Source: Bacteroidota bacterium
Lineage (GTDB): Bacteria > Bacteroidota > Ignavibacteria > Kapaibacteriales > HRBIN21
Assembly (NCBI GenBank): GCA_030550275.1
Contig: JAUQPR010000002.1
Coordinates: 62,001-126,000 of the forward strand
DNA: 64,000 nucleotides
Direction: 5' to 3'
Shown here: in pieces, positions 1 to 8,499 of the stretch
Numbering within the stretch: the stretch's first letter is position 1
How the letters are laid out: each line of letters opens with the position of its first letter
Position numbers and translations under genes: made by a program
Notes under the pieces: generated by a model
The model's database searches: none
Told to the model about the DNA's origin: nothing
The model's input: the letters and a program-made list of their open reading frames with translations, nothing else

Positions 1-1779
1 CAGGCTGACCGAGTCGATGTCCACCATCTCCCCGCGCGTCTGGCGCACCATCTCCACCGTGCGCTCGATGATGGAGAGCGTGCGCAGCCCCAGGAAGTCC
101 ATCTTGAGCAAGCCCGCATCCTCCAGCTCGCGCATGGAGTATTGCGTGACGATTTCGCCGCTGGGGGCGCGGCACAGCGGCACGTAGTCGCTCACATCGC
201 CAGGGGCGATCACCACGCCGGCGGCATGGACCGAGATATTGCGGCAGAAGCCCTCCAGCACCAGCGAGAACTCCACCAACTGGCGCAGCTTCGGGTCGGT
301 GCTCTCGCGCAGCCACTGCAGGTCGGGAAGCTGCAGCGCCTCCTCCAGGGGCGTGACCTTGCCCAGCACAACTGGGATGCGCTCCGTGATGGCGTTGAGC
401 GTGGACATTGGGATGCCCAGCACACGCCCCACATCCTTGATGACGGCACGGCTGGAGAGCGTCCCAAAGGTGATGATCTGCGCTACGGAGCTCTCCCCGT
501 AGCGCCGGCGCACGTAGTCGATGACCAGGTCGCGCTTGTCGTCGCTGAAGTCCACGTCAATATCGGGCATGGAGACCCGCTCTGGGTTCAGGAAGCGCTC
601 AAAGAGCAGATCGTAGCGCAGCGGGTCCAAGCTGGTGATGCCCAGGGCGTAGGCAACCAGGCTACCGACGGCGGAGCCGCGCCCGGGACCGACGCGCACG
701 CCCATGCGGCGCGCAGCCGCGATGAAGTCCTGCACAATCAGGAAGTAGCCGGCAAAGCCCATGCGCGTGATGACCTCCAGCTCGTACTCCGCCCGGCGGC
801 GGACCTCCTCCGGGATGGGGACGCCGTAGCGCTCGGCGAGCCCGCGTTCGACAAGCTGCCGGAGATACTCCTCCAGGGTTCGCGCTCCGGAATCCTCCGG
901 AATGGGGAACTGCGGCAGGTGGAGCTGCGGGCGTAGCTCCAGGGTGCACTTTTCGGCGATCTCCAGCGTGCGCTCGACCGCATCGGGGTAGTCCGGAAAG
1001 AGCTCCAGCATCTGGGCGCCGGTCTTGAAGTACATCTCCGGCTGCCCGTAGCGCAGCTTGGTGATGTCGATGGGCTGCCCCTTGCCGGAGCCCACATCGC
1101 GGATATGGAGCAGGACGTTGTGCGGCAGGGCGTGCTCCTTGCGGATGTAATGGCAATCGTTGGTCACCACCATCGGGATGCGCAGCTCGCGGGCAATGCG
1201 CGGCACGAAGGTGCGCACGGCTTCATCCGCAGGCAGGTTGTGCCACTGCAGCTCCAGGTAGAAGTCCTCGCCGAACAGCTCCCGATACTGCGCCGCCGTG
1301 CGGTAGGCGCGCTCGTAGTCGCCCTCGAGCAGGTGCGCATTGACCACGCCCACCAGGCAGCCCGACAGCGCAATCAAGCCCTCGTGGTAGCGCTCCAGCA
1401 GCTCCCAGTCAATACGCGGGCGGTAGTAGTAGCCCTCCAGGTGCGCCAGCGTGGTGAGCTTCATCAGGTTGCGGTAGCCCTGCTCGTTTTTTGCCAGCAG
1501 CACCAGGTGGTAGTAGTTGCGCGACTTGGGCGCGGGGCGGTCGAAGCGGCTCCCCACCGCCATGTAGACTTCGCAGCCAATGATGGGCTTGATGCCGGCG
1601 GCTTTGGCTTCCTTGTAGAACTCCAGGCAGCCGAACATGACGCCGTGGTCGGTGAGCGCAACGGCGCCTTGGTCGGCTTCCACGGCTGCCTGCACCAATT
1701 GGCGCGGCGTGCACGCCCCGTCCAGAATCGAGTAGTGCGTGTGGTTGTGCAGATGCACAAACGGAACGCTCCGAGCCAT
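1..1779 (-). CDS. dnaE: DNA polymerase III alpha subunit (N-terminal ~593 residues; cut by window edge)
   Basis: Catalytic subunit of the replicative polymerase. The start MARSVPFVHLHNHTHYS opens a PHP domain (HxHTxYSxLDG, then TDHG near residue 45). The polymerase palm follows, with the acidic motif PDIDVDF at about positions 550-570 and the DnaE signature MDFLGLRTLSII near the window edge. The frame is open through base 1, so the C-terminal part of the palm, the fingers and the OB/tau-binding regions lie outside. It is the last visible gene of a minus-strand operon, 15 bases after the GxDxY/HEAT gene. The ATG at 1779 is the natural start because it begins directly at the PHP motif. Identity is very secure. 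Confidence 0.97.
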   Translation of the reverse strand, partial: MARSVPFVHLHNHTHYSILDGACTPRQLVQAAVEADQGAVALTDHGVMFGCLEFYKEAKAAGIKPIIGCEVYMAVGSRFDRPAPKSRNYYHLVLLAKNEQGYRNLMKLTTLAHLEGYYYRPRIDWELLERYHEGLIALSGCLVGVVNAHLLEGDYERAYRTAAQYRELFGEDFYLELQWHNLPADEAVRTFVPRIARELRIPMVVTNDCHYIRKEHALPHNVLLHIRDVGSGKGQPIDITKLRYGQPEMYFKTGAQMLELFPDYPDAVERTLEIAEKCTLELRPQLHLPQFPIPEDSGARTLEEYLRQLVERGLAERYGVPIPEEVRRRAEYELEVITRMGFAGYFLIVQDFIAAARRMGVRVGPGRGSAVGSLVAYALGITSLDPLRYDLLFERFLNPERVSMPDIDVDFSDDKRDLVIDYVRRRYGESSVAQIITFGTLSSRAVIKDVGRVLGIPMSTLNAITERIPVVLGKVTPLEEALQLPDLQWLRESTDPKLRQLVEFSLVLEGFCRNISVHAAGVVIAPGDVSDYVPLCRAPSGEIVTQYSMRELEDAGLLKMDFLGLRTLSIIERTVEMVRQTRGEMVDIDSVSL

Positions 1780-1794
1780 TGCTCCTGTGGTGCT

Positions 1795-4578
1795 CTACTG
1801 CAACAACTCCCGCAGTGCGGGGTCGGATTCCAGCCGGGCGCATTCGGCGCGGAGCCGCGCGCTCCACGGCGAGCGCTGGTCGCGCAGGACGCTATAGGCA
1901 ACGCGGCGCAGCGGCGCAGGCTGCTGCTGCAGCAGACGTGCAAACGTCCGTGGGGATGCTGCCGTATCCACGCCCGCCACCAGCCAGCCCAGGCTCTGCC
2001 GCGCGCGGAGCTCCAGCGGGAGTCTCCACAGCTCCTGCACCAGGGTCGCTGGCAAGCGTCCGTGCCGCAGCGCACCCTGCACGGCTCCGTAGCGGACCAA
2101 CTGGGAGGGATCCGCCAGCGCCTGCTGCCACACCTCCAATTGACGAGGTTGGAGCTGCAGCAGGGCAAACGCCGCCCGTGCCCGCACCAGGGGATGCTCA
2201 TCCCGCAGCAGTGGGCGCAGCGCAGAGATTGCCCCTGGATCGCCGAGCTCGCCCAACTGCTGCGCCGCCAGCGCCCGAATGCGCCAGACCGGGTCGCGCA
2301 GCAGCCGCTCCAGCTCCGCCCGCGCTGCCCGCAGGCGTACTCGCCCCACAACAGTTGCCACAAGCGCCAGCGTGCGCGGGTTGTCCGACCGCAGCGAATC
2401 CAGCAGCAACCGGGCAACCGCCGCGCTATCGCGCGCGTATATCCGCGGCAGGATGCTCTCCAGCGCCAGCCGCTCCCGCGCAGACTCCGTCGAGAGCTTC
2501 GATGCCAGAAACGGCAATGCCTGAGCGCCGAAGGAGACGATGCGCTCCCGTGCCGGCTCCACAATGTACTGGAACTTCTGCGGCGCTGCCGAGGCTTGGA
2601 CGAAGAGGCTATCCAGGCTTCCGGCAAGCGGCATCCGCAGCGAATCTGGCACATCGATGCCCGGACGCGGCGGAGGTGGCAGCGGCTCCAGCAGCTCCGC
2701 GTCCAGCAGCACTCCGTACGTGGACTGCAGCCGCACCCGCCCGTTGCGCGTGGTGTCCCCGTACCAATCCCGCCCCTGAGCATCGGCAAAGATGCCAATC
2801 ATACCGTAGCTGCGGCGAAGGTCCGAATAGCCCATCGTGTTGGGCTGCCGTGCGCTGTAGGAATCGTCTCCGTGCAGGTCCAGCAGGAGCGAGATCGCGT
2901 TCGCATTGCCGGCGCCCTGGGAGAGGCTCTCGGCACTGTAGACATCGTCGCCGGCTTCATCCAGAAGGATGCCGACGGCGATATCGTGCCCGCAGCCCTG
3001 GGAGACACCGTAGGAGCGGTAGAGGTCGTCCCCGGCGCGGTCCCAGAGCACCCCGAAGGCAAGGTGCACCCCGCTCCCCTGCGCGTACTGATGCGCGATG
3101 TAGCGGTCATCTCCGGCACAATCCAGCAGCGCCCCCACGCCGTACCAGTACGCTGTCCCCTGCCCGTAGATGTCGCTGACGTAGAGGTCGTTGCCGGCGC
3201 TATCGAGCAGGATCCCCACTCCGCCGGAGGCGAGCGGACGGTAGCCCAACGCCGCTCCTTGCGTGAAGGTCAGGAAGTGCTGGTCATAGCGCAGGACGTC
3301 CACGTATGGACTGTGTGCCAGGTAGAGGTCGTTGCCCGCCATATCCACAAGCGCGCCGTAGCCGCGCACAAAGCCGAAGCCCTGTGCATGCGCTGCGCAG
3401 CGGTAGAGATCGTTGCCCGCAAGGTCCAAGAGCACGCCGATTCCGAAGGCACCGGCGCCCTGAGTATGGACTCCACCGAGGTACTGGTCCGTGCCGGCGC
3501 GGTCCAGCAGCACCCCCACACCGGCAACCGCCGAACCGAGCGAGAAGTCTCCGGCGGCGTAGACATCGTTCCCCGCCCAGTCTATAAGGATGCCGCAGCC
3601 CCAGAAGCCCGCTCCCAAGCTGTAGGAGCCGGCATGGTAGAGGTCATTGCCCGCAAGGTCCACGATCACGCGGACGGGCTGGGCAAGCGCCTCCTCCTTG
3701 CTCAGCGCCGGTAGGAGGTAGCGGTCATCCCCGCCCACGTCCACGATGAGCAGGAACTCCCCCGTGTAGGTGTCGTTGCCCGGACCGCCGAATGCGACGC
3801 GTCCGAAGGGGGTCTCCAGAATCGTCGTGTGGATGCTATCCCGGTAGCGCTCCAAGGGCGGGCTGTTGCGTTCAACGGCTGCCCAGATTGCCCGCCACAG
3901 CCCCAGCATTGGCGCAAGCCAGCGCTCCCACTCCACCGATGCAGCAGCGGTGAAGAACTGGCGCGCCCGCTCCAGCGCCCAGAGCTCCTGCGCCTTGAGC
4001 TCGAAGAGGCTTGCGGTGGCGCTCTCCTCGGAGAGCATCAGGAGCGAATCGGCAAGCTCGGCAAGCAACGGCAGCTGCGGAATCCGGGAGCGCAGCGCGA
4101 GAAGCTCCCGCTGTGCCTCGATACAGGGCACCAGGTACTGCCGCAGCACTGTGGCGCCAATTAGCCCAAGGCGCCCCTCCAGGTTGAAGCGCAGGAGGCT
4201 GTCCAGCTCGCGGGCACTCAAGCGCTGCTCGTAGGTCGGAAGCATGGGTGCGGTGCCGGTGAGCAGCTCCACCCATTGCCGTGCGCTCTGCTCCAGGGTC
4301 GAAGGGCGCAGAGCCAGCAGGAGTTGGCGCTGCTCCTCCAGCCAAGGCAGGAGCTGGAGCGGCTGCTCAAAGAAGGCACACACCTGCGGCAGCCGATAGG
4401 CATCGGGTTCGACCGCATCGCAGGGGAGCCACAAGTCCGTGCGCGACATCCCCAGCAGCGTCAACGCCGAATCCAGGACACGCACAACCTCCGGCGGTAT
4501 CCCGCGCGGCGCCGATGGCATCAGCGCACCCGTTGCACTGCACCAGAGAAGTATCCCCACAAGCGCTGTGCGTCGCAT
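1795..4578 (-). CDS. Secreted GxDxY-repeat protein with C-terminal HEAT repeats
   Basis: 927 residues. An N-terminal hydrophobic stretch (MRRTALVGILLWCSATGA) is a probable signal peptide. After a helical region comes a long block with 13 copies of G-x-D-x-Y, most within a unit of about 30 residues resembling LDLAGNDLY...QGxGxxxGxGxL. The last ~230 residues form HEAT repeats (ALAAQQLGELGDPGAISALRPLL and relatives). The ATG at 4578 is chosen over a longer frame to 4704 because it follows the ribD stop by one base and starts a signal peptide; the longer frame would lie inside ribD. The repeats suggest a beta-solenoid-like surface or periplasmic scaffold, but I know no function for this architecture. 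The gene sits between ribD and dnaE in one operon. Confidence 0.85.
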   Translation of the reverse strand: MRRTALVGILLWCSATGALMPSAPRGIPPEVVRVLDSALTLLGMSRTDLWLPCDAVEPDAYRLPQVCAFFEQPLQLLPWLEEQRQLLLALRPSTLEQSARQWVELLTGTAPMLPTYEQRLSARELDSLLRFNLEGRLGLIGATVLRQYLVPCIEAQRELLALRSRIPQLPLLAELADSLLMLSEESATASLFELKAQELWALERARQFFTAAASVEWERWLAPMLGLWRAIWAAVERNSPPLERYRDSIHTTILETPFGRVAFGGPGNDTYTGEFLLIVDVGGDDRYLLPALSKEEALAQPVRVIVDLAGNDLYHAGSYSLGAGFWGCGILIDWAGNDVYAAGDFSLGSAVAGVGVLLDRAGTDQYLGGVHTQGAGAFGIGVLLDLAGNDLYRCAAHAQGFGFVRGYGALVDMAGNDLYLAHSPYVDVLRYDQHFLTFTQGAALGYRPLASGGVGILLDSAGNDLYVSDIYGQGTAYWYGVGALLDCAGDDRYIAHQYAQGSGVHLAFGVLWDRAGDDLYRSYGVSQGCGHDIAVGILLDEAGDDVYSAESLSQGAGNANAISLLLDLHGDDSYSARQPNTMGYSDLRRSYGMIGIFADAQGRDWYGDTTRNGRVRLQSTYGVLLDAELLEPLPPPPRPGIDVPDSLRMPLAGSLDSLFVQASAAPQKFQYIVEPARERIVSFGAQALPFLASKLSTESARERLALESILPRIYARDSAAVARLLLDSLRSDNPRTLALVATVVGRVRLRAARAELERLLRDPVWRIRALAAQQLGELGDPGAISALRPLLRDEHPLVRARAAFALLQLQPRQLEVWQQALADPSQLVRYGAVQGALRHGRLPATLVQELWRLPLELRARQSLGWLVAGVDTAASPRTFARLLQQQPAPLRRVAYSVLRDQRSPWSARLRAECARLESDPALRELLQ
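2755..3785 (-). repeat. Thirteen GxDxY protein repeats
   Basis: Within the 1795-4578 gene, 13 G-x-D-x-Y motifs (GNDLY, GNDVY, GTDQY, GDDRY, GDDSY, GRDWY and others) recur mostly every ~30 residues, alternating with glycine-rich QGxGxxxGxG segments. Early units carry GND and late units GDD, so the array seems to have diversified in two blocks. The regular Asp/Asn-Gly pattern could bind a divalent cation, as RTX-like repeats do; that is inference. Confidence 0.8.
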
Positions 4579-4579
4579 C

Positions 4580-5734
4580 TCACACCAACACCGTTGTTGC
4601 CTCTGCACTCTGCTGCCGGAACTGTGGAAGCGGCTCTCGCAGCAGGATGCACTGGAGGTCCTCCCCACTGCGCAACACCGCCTGCAGATGCCACCGCGGT
4701 GCATCCTGGATGGAGGGCACCTGGAGCTGCTCGAACGGATGTCGCCCCTTCCCCAGCACGATCGGGGCGCAGAAGAGATGGAGCTCGTCCAGGAGCTGCT
4801 GCTGCAGGAACGCCGACATCACCCCCGCCCCACCCTCGACGAGCACCGAGGCGATCTGGAAGCGCTGCGAGAGCTCCCGCAGCAGGCTTGGCAGATGCAG
4901 CCGTCCGTCGCTATCAGTGGGAAGCTCCAGGAGCTGCACACCGGCTTCGCGGAGTGTTTCGGCTTTGCGCTGGCGCGCTGCCTGGGCAGAGCAGCACACG
5001 ATGGTGCGGTCGCGGTACTCGTCGGTGAAGACAAAGCTCATCATCGGCAGTTGCAGGTGCGTGTCCAGCACTACGCGCCAGGGCTGGCGTCCGGGGACCT
5101 TGCGCACCGTCAGGCGCGGGTTATCTCGGAAGACCGTCCCCTTGCCCACCAGCACGGCGTCCAGCTCCGCGCGGAGGGCGTGGACACGGCGCCGGCTCTC
5201 CTCGCTGCTGATCCAGCGCGATTCCCCATCGGGCAGGGCGATGCAGCCATCGAGCGATTGCGCGAGCTTGCCCACCACGTACGGCATCCCTGTGCGCACG
5301 TGCTTGGCAAAGAAGCGATTCAGCCAAAAGCAGTCCGCCTCCAGTACGCCCAGCTCCACCTGGATTCCGGCAGCGCGGAGCTGCTCCACCCCGCGCCCGT
5401 TGACCTGCGGGTTGGGGTCGAGCATCCCAATGACCACGCGGGCAATGCCGCGTTCGATGATGCGCGGTGTGCACGGTGGGGTCTTGCCCTGATGCACACA
5501 CGGCTCCAGGGTCACCACCAGCGTTGCCCCGCGCACGTCCTCGGTTGCCCGCTCCAGCGCCATCACCTCCGCGTGAGGTCCGCCGTATTCGGCGTGCCAG
5601 CCCTCGGCGATGATGCGCCCGTCCTTGAGGATGACACAGCCGACGCGCGGATTTGGGCTGACACGCCCGGTGCCGCGCAGCGCCAGGCGCAGCGCATGGC
5701 GCATTGCCGCTTCGTCACTGAGTCCGCTTCCCAT
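4580..5734 (-). CDS. ribD: Bifunctional riboflavin deaminase/reductase RibD
   Basis: Converts the product of GTP cyclohydrolase II by deamination and then NADPH-dependent side-chain reduction, early in riboflavin synthesis; cytosolic. The N-terminal cytidine-deaminase-like domain has the zinc motif HAEV and PCxxxGxxxxC (PCVHQGKTPPC). The C-terminal reductase domain runs from about residue 145 (VVGKLAQSLDG, then SAFLQQQLLDEL). I place the start at ATG 5734 (MGSGLSDEAAMRHALRLA); an upstream in-frame start at 5758 would extend the overlap with the preceding lipoprotein gene to 44 bases. The stop is one base before the next gene. No FMN riboswitch is seen and no other rib genes are adjacent, so it is presumably co-transcribed with xer through dnaE. 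Confidence 0.95.
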   Translation of the reverse strand: MGSGLSDEAAMRHALRLALRGTGRVSPNPRVGCVILKDGRIIAEGWHAEYGGPHAEVMALERATEDVRGATLVVTLEPCVHQGKTPPCTPRIIERGIARVVIGMLDPNPQVNGRGVEQLRAAGIQVELGVLEADCFWLNRFFAKHVRTGMPYVVGKLAQSLDGCIALPDGESRWISSEESRRRVHALRAELDAVLVGKGTVFRDNPRLTVRKVPGRQPWRVVLDTHLQLPMMSFVFTDEYRDRTIVCCSAQAARQRKAETLREAGVQLLELPTDSDGRLHLPSLLRELSQRFQIASVLVEGGAGVMSAFLQQQLLDELHLFCAPIVLGKGRHPFEQLQVPSIQDAPRWHLQAVLRSGEDLQCILLREPLPQFRQQSAEATTVLV

Positions 5735-6503
5735 GCCACTCCAACGGAAGGCACACAACGTACTGCTGCGGTTGTGCTGGCAAGCTCATGCACACCCGGT
5801 ATCGCCCCGCCGGCAATGCCTCTCCGGTGCGGAGCTGCCCATCCCAGCGGTACTCGTAGAGCTGCTCCTCCCCGGGCTGGCGCGGCTCCACCTCTCCGAT
5901 GACCTGCAGGAACATCACCCCGGCAGCGGAGCTCCAGACCTGCTTGACGCCATCGAAGAGCTCCACGCGCAGCCGCTCCGAGCTTGGGAAGTACTCCGAC
6001 GGTGGAGGCAAGCGCCGCCGCACGCGCAGCCGGAAGATGAGCCCGTGCGCGGTGGACTCCACCTCCGGCGCCAGTTCCAGCGTCCCGCTTCGATGGTAAC
6101 GCTGCACCCAGAGCCTGCCCTGGACGGGCTCTCCCTGAGCACGGAGGAGTGTGTACTCCAGCCCCACGCGCCCTGGAAGGGCATCGGGTGCAAGCCCAAG
6201 CCGCTGCTCCGCCAGCAGGACGAGCGACTGCCTCCCCTCGCCCGCCATCCCAGAGACGGTGGGAACGAGCTCGGTCTGCTCCAACAGCTCCCCCGCGGGC
6301 GAGAGGAGCCGCACCCGGATGCGCTGGATCGCCTGCAGGCTCCGTAGGTGCGGGTCGGAAGCCTCGCCCGTTACCATTGCGCGCACGCGCAGCGTTGCCA
6401 TGCTGTCGTCGCTCTCCAGCCTCCACTCCATCGGTGGCAGCTCCACTGTGCCCATTCGGCATCCCAGACCGAGCAGAAGCACCAGCAGCAGGGGCAATCG
6501 CAT
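5715..6503 (-). CDS. Lipoprotein with BsuPI-like domain
   Basis: About 262 residues. The N-terminus MRLPLLLVLLLGLGC is a lipoprotein signal ending in lipobox LGLGC, so the mature protein is probably membrane-anchored in the periplasm. The C-terminal ~100 residues match the BsuPI-type (intracellular protease inhibitor-like) Ig-fold pattern YxYxWDG...G..LPAGxYxV. The middle is beta-rich without recognised motifs. A GTG start at 6515 is possible, but ATG 6503 follows the oxidoreductase stop by one base and fits local spacing. The gene overlaps ribD by 20 bases. Function unknown; protease inhibition should not be assumed from the fold. Confidence 0.8.
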   Translation of the reverse strand: MRLPLLLVLLLGLGCRMGTVELPPMEWRLESDDSMATLRVRAMVTGEASDPHLRSLQAIQRIRVRLLSPAGELLEQTELVPTVSGMAGEGRQSLVLLAEQRLGLAPDALPGRVGLEYTLLRAQGEPVQGRLWVQRYHRSGTLELAPEVESTAHGLIFRLRVRRRLPPPSEYFPSSERLRVELFDGVKQVWSSAAGVMFLQVIGEVEPRQPGEEQLYEYRWDGQLRTGEALPAGRYRVCMSLPAQPQQYVVCLPLEWHGKRTQ

Positions 6504-6504
6504 C

Positions 6505-7503
6505 CTACGGCGCACCGACTGGGGACACCGCTGCCATCACTGCTGATTCAATCTGCTGTGCCCACTGCAGTGCTGCCATTGCGTACGGCAGTGCCGGATC
6601 GGGATGCCCCGAACGGATGCACTCCAGGAAGGCGCGGTGCTCCTCCTGCAGGGCATTCACCTGTGGGAACTGGCGCACTCCGCGCACGATACGGCGCATG
6701 TGCCCATCCTCGCTGCCGTATTCGGCAAGAAGCTCCTCTCCGGCACCGGGTGGCTCCTGCTGCAGGCACACCAGCTCCAGGCTCTGCTGGGCAAAATCCA
6801 GCGCCACGTAGCGGTTCGGACCGAACAGGCGCATCTTGCGCAGGAACTTCGCCGATACGCGCGATGCCGTCACGTTGGCAACGCAGCCGTTGGCAAACTG
6901 CAGTCGGGCGTTGACGATATCGGGCAGCGGTGTCAGCACCGGAACCCCGTGCGCCTGCACCTGCTCAACGGGCGCATCGAGCAGCTCCGCCAGCAGCTCC
7001 AGGTCGTGGATCATCACATCCAGCACCACCGAGACATCCGTCGAACGCGGGCGGAAGGGATGCAACCGGTGGCTCTCCACAAAGCGCACCGGAAAGGACT
7101 GCTGGCACAGCCAGCGGAAGGCAGGGTTGAAGCGCTCGCTGTGCCCGACCATCAGCACGGCGCCGGTACGGGCGCTCAACTCCACCACGTCCTGCGCATC
7201 GGCAAGGCTGGTGGCAAGCGGCTTCTCCACCAGGCAGTGGCGCCCGGCGTGAAGGCACATGCGGAGCAGCTCCGCGTGCGTATGCGCCGGTGTTGCCAGC
7301 GTGACCGCCTGTGCGGCTTCGAGCGCCTGCTCCAACGTTTCAAACGCCGTCACCCCCAATTCTTGGGCAACGGCGCACGCTCGGTCGGGCACGATATCGT
7401 AGACCCCGACCATCTCCGCCGCCTCGCACTGCCGCCACAGCCGAGCGTGGAACGTGCCCATATGCCCGACACCGATGACGGCAACCCGGATGCGCGCACT
7501 CAT
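6505..7503 (-). CDS. Gfo/Idh/MocA-family NAD(P)-dependent oxidoreductase
   Basis: 332 residues, normal length for the family. The N-terminal Rossmann fold carries GVGHMGTFHA at residues 11-20. EKP (in VEKPLATS) supplies the catalytic-site lysine, and MIHDLELL the conserved DxxxHD-type motif of the substrate half. Members oxidise or reduce sugars, sugar nucleotides or inositol-type substrates; many FCB genomes have such a gene beside cell-envelope functions. The substrate cannot be read from the sequence. Its ATG overlaps the upstream xer stop as ATGA (7500-7503), implying translational coupling. Confidence 0.9.
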   Translation of the reverse strand: MSARIRVAVIGVGHMGTFHARLWRQCEAAEMVGVYDIVPDRACAVAQELGVTAFETLEQALEAAQAVTLATPAHTHAELLRMCLHAGRHCLVEKPLATSLADAQDVVELSARTGAVLMVGHSERFNPAFRWLCQQSFPVRFVESHRLHPFRPRSTDVSVVLDVMIHDLELLAELLDAPVEQVQAHGVPVLTPLPDIVNARLQFANGCVANVTASRVSAKFLRKMRLFGPNRYVALDFAQQSLELVCLQQEPPGAGEELLAEYGSEDGHMRRIVRGVRQFPQVNALQEEHRAFLECIRSGHPDPALPYAMAALQWAQQIESAVMAAVSPVGAP

Positions 7504-8390
7504 TCCGCCTTCGGGTGAGCTTGCCGATACACGCGCTTGAGATGCTCAACGCTGACGTGCGTATAGCGTTCCGTCGTCGCCAACGAGGCGTGTCCGAGCA
7601 ACTGCTGCACCGCCGGCAGCTCAGCCCCGCGCTCCAGCAGATGCGTTGCCATGCTGTGGCGCAGTACATGCGCCCCGCGCTGGGTCAGATGCGGCAGCGT
7701 GCCAATCTGGCTGCGAACCCACCGGTAGACCACCGACGGCTGCAATTGCCCACCGCGCACGCCCACAAAGAGCCAATCTCCGCGCGGTCGGAACTGTTCG
7801 CGCACCTGTAGGTACTGCTCCAGCGCCTCCAGCGCGACCCGACCGATGGGCACCAGGCGCTCCTTTCCCCCTTTGCCGTGCACGCGCAGCAGCTCGCGTT
7901 CCCGCAGGAGATCGCGCAGCCGCAGCCGCACCAGCTCGCCCACACGCAGCCCGCAGCCGTAGAGTAGCTCCAGCACCGCTCGGCGGAGCCGCTCCTGTGG
8001 GGTCCGCCGCGGAAGCGCATCCAGCATCTGCCCCAGCGTCTGCTGGGGAACCACGCTGACCAGGGGCTTATCCGCCTTGGGTGCCGAGAGCAACCGTGCC
8101 GGATTCTCCTGGCACCAGCCCTGCTGCCGCGCCAGGCGGAAGAAGGAGCGCACTGCCGCCACCACCATCTGCATGGACCGGCGATGCAAGCCGCGGTCGT
8201 GCAGCCACCCCAGGAACTGGCGTAACTGCCCCAACTGAATCGCCTCCAACGCTGGCTCTCCGTTCCATTCCTGCCGGAAGTACTCCCTGAGGAGCTCCAG
8301 CGCGTACGCGTAGCTGCGCAGCGTTGCCGGAGCGTAGCCCCGCCGGCGATACTCCTGTAAGCTCTGGGCAATTGCGTCTTCGAGCTGCAT
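7500..8390 (-). CDS. Site-specific tyrosine recombinase of XerC/XerD type
   Basis: 296 residues. The N-terminal SAM-like DNA-binding domain (about 1-90) is followed by a catalytic domain with all expected residues: Arg in CGLRVGELV, Lys in VHGKGGKER, HVLRHS, the LGHAS histidine and the tyrosine of TERYTHVS. Such proteins resolve chromosome dimers at dif. The length, housekeeping neighbours and absence of phage genes argue for this rather than an integrase. The start is ATG 8390 (MQLEDAIAQSL); a longer frame would run through the promoter spacer. It is the first gene of the operon toward dnaE, with a -7 element at 8413-8420. Whether it acts as XerC, XerD or a lone Xer cannot be decided here. 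Confidence 0.92.
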   Translation of the reverse strand: MQLEDAIAQSLQEYRRRGYAPATLRSYAYALELLREYFRQEWNGEPALEAIQLGQLRQFLGWLHDRGLHRRSMQMVVAAVRSFFRLARQQGWCQENPARLLSAPKADKPLVSVVPQQTLGQMLDALPRRTPQERLRRAVLELLYGCGLRVGELVRLRLRDLLRERELLRVHGKGGKERLVPIGRVALEALEQYLQVREQFRPRGDWLFVGVRGGQLQPSVVYRWVRSQIGTLPHLTQRGAHVLRHSMATHLLERGAELPAVQQLLGHASLATTERYTHVSVEHLKRVYRQAHPKAE

Positions 8391-8412
8391 CCCCGTCCTG
8401 CACAAGCGAAGG

Positions 8413-8420
8413 CAAAAATA
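8413..8420 (-). promoter_or_regulatory. TAnnTTTG -7 element for the xer-dnaE operon
   Basis: Reads TATTTTTG on the minus strand, 22 bases before the xer ATG at 8390, in the divergent spacer with glmS. It matches the Bacteroidota primary-sigma -7 consensus. No clear -33 TTG is visible. Confidence 0.6.
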
Positions 8421-8467
8421 CGCTGCAGTACCGCTGCAGACGCCCCGCCGGTTCGCACTGGGCAAAG

Positions 8468-8475
8468 TATTTTTG
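8468..8475 (+). promoter_or_regulatory. TAnnTTTG -7 element for glmS
   Basis: TATTTTTG on the plus strand, 24 bases before the glmS ATG at 8500. With 8413-8420 it makes a back-to-back promoter pair. The implied leader is too short for a glmS ribozyme. Confidence 0.65.
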
Positions 8476-8499
8476 CCCACACAGCCGAGCACGTCGGAG

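Noticed and set aside
1105-3714. 869-codon plus-strand open frame
   Set aside because: Lies opposite dnaE and the GxDxY/HEAT gene; Gln/Arg/His-rich with no domains, a shadow of GC-rich coding DNA.
7500-8390. Phage or integrative-element integrase
   Set aside because: Housekeeping neighbours, co-directional operon toward dnaE, no att-like repeats or cargo; XerC/D type is simpler.
8391-8499. glmS ribozyme or other leader RNA before glmS
   Set aside because: The -7 element is 24 bases before the start codon, leaving no room for a ribozyme.
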